DNA from: Promethearchaeota archaeon
GTDB lineage: Archaea; Asgardarchaeota; Lokiarchaeia; Sigynarchaeales; SOKP01
NCBI GenBank assembly: GCA_019057775.1
Contig: JAHLWT010000225.1
Coordinates: forward strand, 1 to 6,781
Direction: 5' to 3'
Length of the DNA stretch: 6,781 nt
Part shown: piece by piece, positions 5,986 to 6,781 of the stretch
Layout of the letters: each line of letters begins with the position of its first letter
How positions within the stretch are numbered: position 1 is the first letter of the stretch
The notes under the pieces: generated by a model
Databases searched by the model: none
The model's input: the letters and a program-made list of their open reading frames with translations, nothing else
What the model was told of the DNA's origin: nothing
Program-made: the position numbers and the translations under genes

Positions 5986-6404
5986 TATTTGAAATATTTT
6001 AAATAAGAAAACAACAACCCTAAAATAATTATCAAAGATAAATACATCTTCAATATTGTTGTAGAGCAAAATGCACTCCAATATGAATATTTTCCACCTA
6101 CATATAAATCAGGTCTCATTGCAAAAGGCTTAATTTCTTTTGGCTCATCTGTTACGCCAGCAACATCATTATAGAGACCTCTAAACTTTCTCTCTTGATT
6201 TAGGTAATACGCATCCAAAAACCAAAATATAAGAGTTGGAAACACCGCCACGAGAAAAAAATAATTATCTTTTGTGGAAGCGTAAATAGCTAATAATGCA
6301 GATACAATAACAATGCTCCAGCCCTTTATCTGGAAAGAGTTTGTGTTCATTCTGGTAATTACATTTTGAATGAATTCCAAATGTTTTATTTTTTCAGATG
6401 ACAT
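5985..6404 (-). CDS. Three-helix membrane protein partnered with the TIR-like protein
   Basis: A 139-residue protein with three likely membrane helices at about residues 28-43, 48-64 and 114-134. A conserved-looking N-terminal motif HLEFIQNVITRMNTNSFQIKG leads into helix 1, and LDAYYLNQERKFRGLYNDV (63-81) follows helix 2. The segment 66-110 between helices 2 and 3 is polar and probably on the same side as the N-terminus. I do not know a named domain for it, though the layout recalls small multi-helix effectors such as SLATT proteins. The ATG at 6404 follows AAGGAGG by four bases, a strong site. It is directly upstream of, and coupled to, the ThsB-like gene, so I infer that it is the membrane effector or anchor of a TIR signalling module. 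No macro, SLOG or other nucleotide-binding fold is visible. Confidence 0.82.
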   Translation of the reverse strand: MSSEKIKHLEFIQNVITRMNTNSFQIKGWSIVIVSALLAIYASTKDNYFFLVAVFPTLIFWFLDAYYLNQERKFRGLYNDVAGVTDEPKEIKPFAMRPDLYVGGKYSYWSAFCSTTILKMYLSLIIILGLLFSYLKYFK

Positions 6405-6408
6405 ACTC

Positions 6409-6415
6409 CCTCCTT
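6409..6415 (-). promoter_or_regulatory. Strong ribosome-binding site of the membrane-protein gene
   Basis: AAGGAGG on the minus strand, four bases before the ATG at 6404. An isolated integron R'-like box, GTTATGC (6418-6424), lies immediately upstream. Confidence 0.75.
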
Positions 6416-6454
6416 ATGCATAACTAATCTTGTGTGTTCTATTCATGACTGCGA

Positions 6455-6691
6455 CTAAGTTTTACCACGTTTTCTTCTGTTGGAATGTATTTTTTTATGC
6501 TTCGCTTTTGAGACAACTCTAGTATTTTTAGAAGTGGTTTTTCCACCTTCTGCAACTGGTTTTACATGATGTAATTCTTTACCTTTTGGCAACTTTCCGC
6601 TTGGATGTCCTTTAGCTTTAATAACTTTCTCAACTTTTTTAGGCGATCTTTCTTTTTTTACCTGTGTTTTTGTTGCTTTACCTTTTTTCAT
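6455..6691 (-). CDS. Lys-rich HNH-like mini-protein
   Basis: A 78-residue, strongly basic protein. Residues 1-38 are almost entirely Lys, Arg, Thr, Pro and Gly, with a GKLPKGKELHH lead-in. Residues 40-71 match an HNH/treble-clef-like pattern: His41-His42, VKPVAEGGKT, Asn56, then His65 and His69 in a KHKKIHSNRR tail. There are no cysteine pairs. Small proteins of this type are common and annotated as HNH nuclease or hypothetical; catalytic activity is not established. It could be a DNA nicking or binding protein. The ATG at 6691 follows AAAGGGG by seven bases and lies 33 bases from the R' box of the attC at the right edge, the expected position for the first gene of a cassette. It is 50 bases upstream of the membrane-protein gene with no full attC between them. 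Confidence 0.75.
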   Translation of the reverse strand: MKKGKATKTQVKKERSPKKVEKVIKAKGHPSGKLPKGKELHHVKPVAEGGKTTSKNTRVVSKAKHKKIHSNRRKRGKT

Positions 6692-6724
6692 CCCTTTGCC
6701 CCTTTATATTTTTTTATTCAATAC

Positions 6725-6781
6725 ACATAACGGCGGAGTTAAGCGGCAAAAAGCTGTACCATGCTTGCATAATGGTTGTAT
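6725..6781 (-). repeat. Partial attC-like site E, cut by the right edge
   Basis: ACATAAC (6725-6731) on the plus strand, read as an R' box GTTATGT on the minus strand, is followed by GGCGGAGTTAAGCGGC, which looks like the inner arm of an attC site. Its complementary arm must lie beyond 6781. Box type and position relative to the HNH-like gene match the other sites. Confidence 0.65.

Noticed and set aside
6418..6500. Possible full attC formed by GCATAA (6418) and TTATGC (6495)
   Set aside because: Only the outer six bases pair. No inner stem exists, and the right arm lies within the HNH motif codons of the small basic protein.
1..6781. CRISPR array, tRNA, rRNA or insertion-sequence signals
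   Set aside because: No regularly spaced direct repeats, cloverleaf, rRNA-like segments or transposase gene were seen. The repeats present are inverted and fit attC geometry instead.

Overview
This 6.8 kb window looks like part of a gene-cassette array from a chromosomal (sedentary) integron. Every credible gene lies on the minus strand. At four points the genes are separated by imperfect palindromes bounded by integron-type boxes (RYYYAAC ... GTTRRRY); a fifth such site begins at the right edge. No integrase or attI site is in the window. Base composition is AT-rich. Shine-Dalgarno motifs are often strong (AAGGAGG, AAAGGAG, AAGGAGGTGA), which argues against a typical SD-poor Bacteroidia or Flavobacteriia host. 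I cannot name the host; an environmental or uncultured lineage that carries integrons is my guess.

Layout, read along the minus strand (right to left): partial attC (6725-6781); cassette I with a Lys-rich HNH-like mini-protein (6691-6455), a three-helix membrane protein (6404-5985) and a ThsB/MTH538-type TIR-like protein (5970-5554), closed by attC at 5478-5550; cassette II with two unrecognised genes (5387-5064 and 5051-4443), closed by a degenerate attC at 4331-4414; cassette III with one very large gene, a 1052-residue fused nuclease-methyltransferase of the type IIG/ISP-like class (4254-1096, GTG start), closed by attC at 937-1067; cassette IV with a SnoaL-like lipoprotein (812-273), closed by attC at 65-200; and the first 16 codons of another gene (48-1). 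In the three well-preserved sites the unpaired bases all fall in the same arm. By comparison with canonical attC sites, this puts the sites in the same direction as the genes.

At least two cassettes look like anti-phage defence: the restriction-modification enzyme and the TIR-like/membrane-protein pair. The second is the best candidate for an under-described system. Its two genes are translationally coupled, it has a Thoeris-type signal-synthase candidate, and it lacks any SIR2-SLOG or macro-domain ThsA partner in the window. The obvious partner is a small membrane protein with no recognised ligand-binding domain. Cassette II (a 107-residue protein followed by a 202-residue protein with hydrophobic N-terminus, coiled coil and putative winged helix) is unassigned and could also be a defence or toxin-antitoxin-like pair.

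No intergenic stretch exceeds 300 bases. The longest (813-1095) holds an attC site, a 7-codon mini-ORF behind a perfect Shine-Dalgarno sequence, and a small hairpin.
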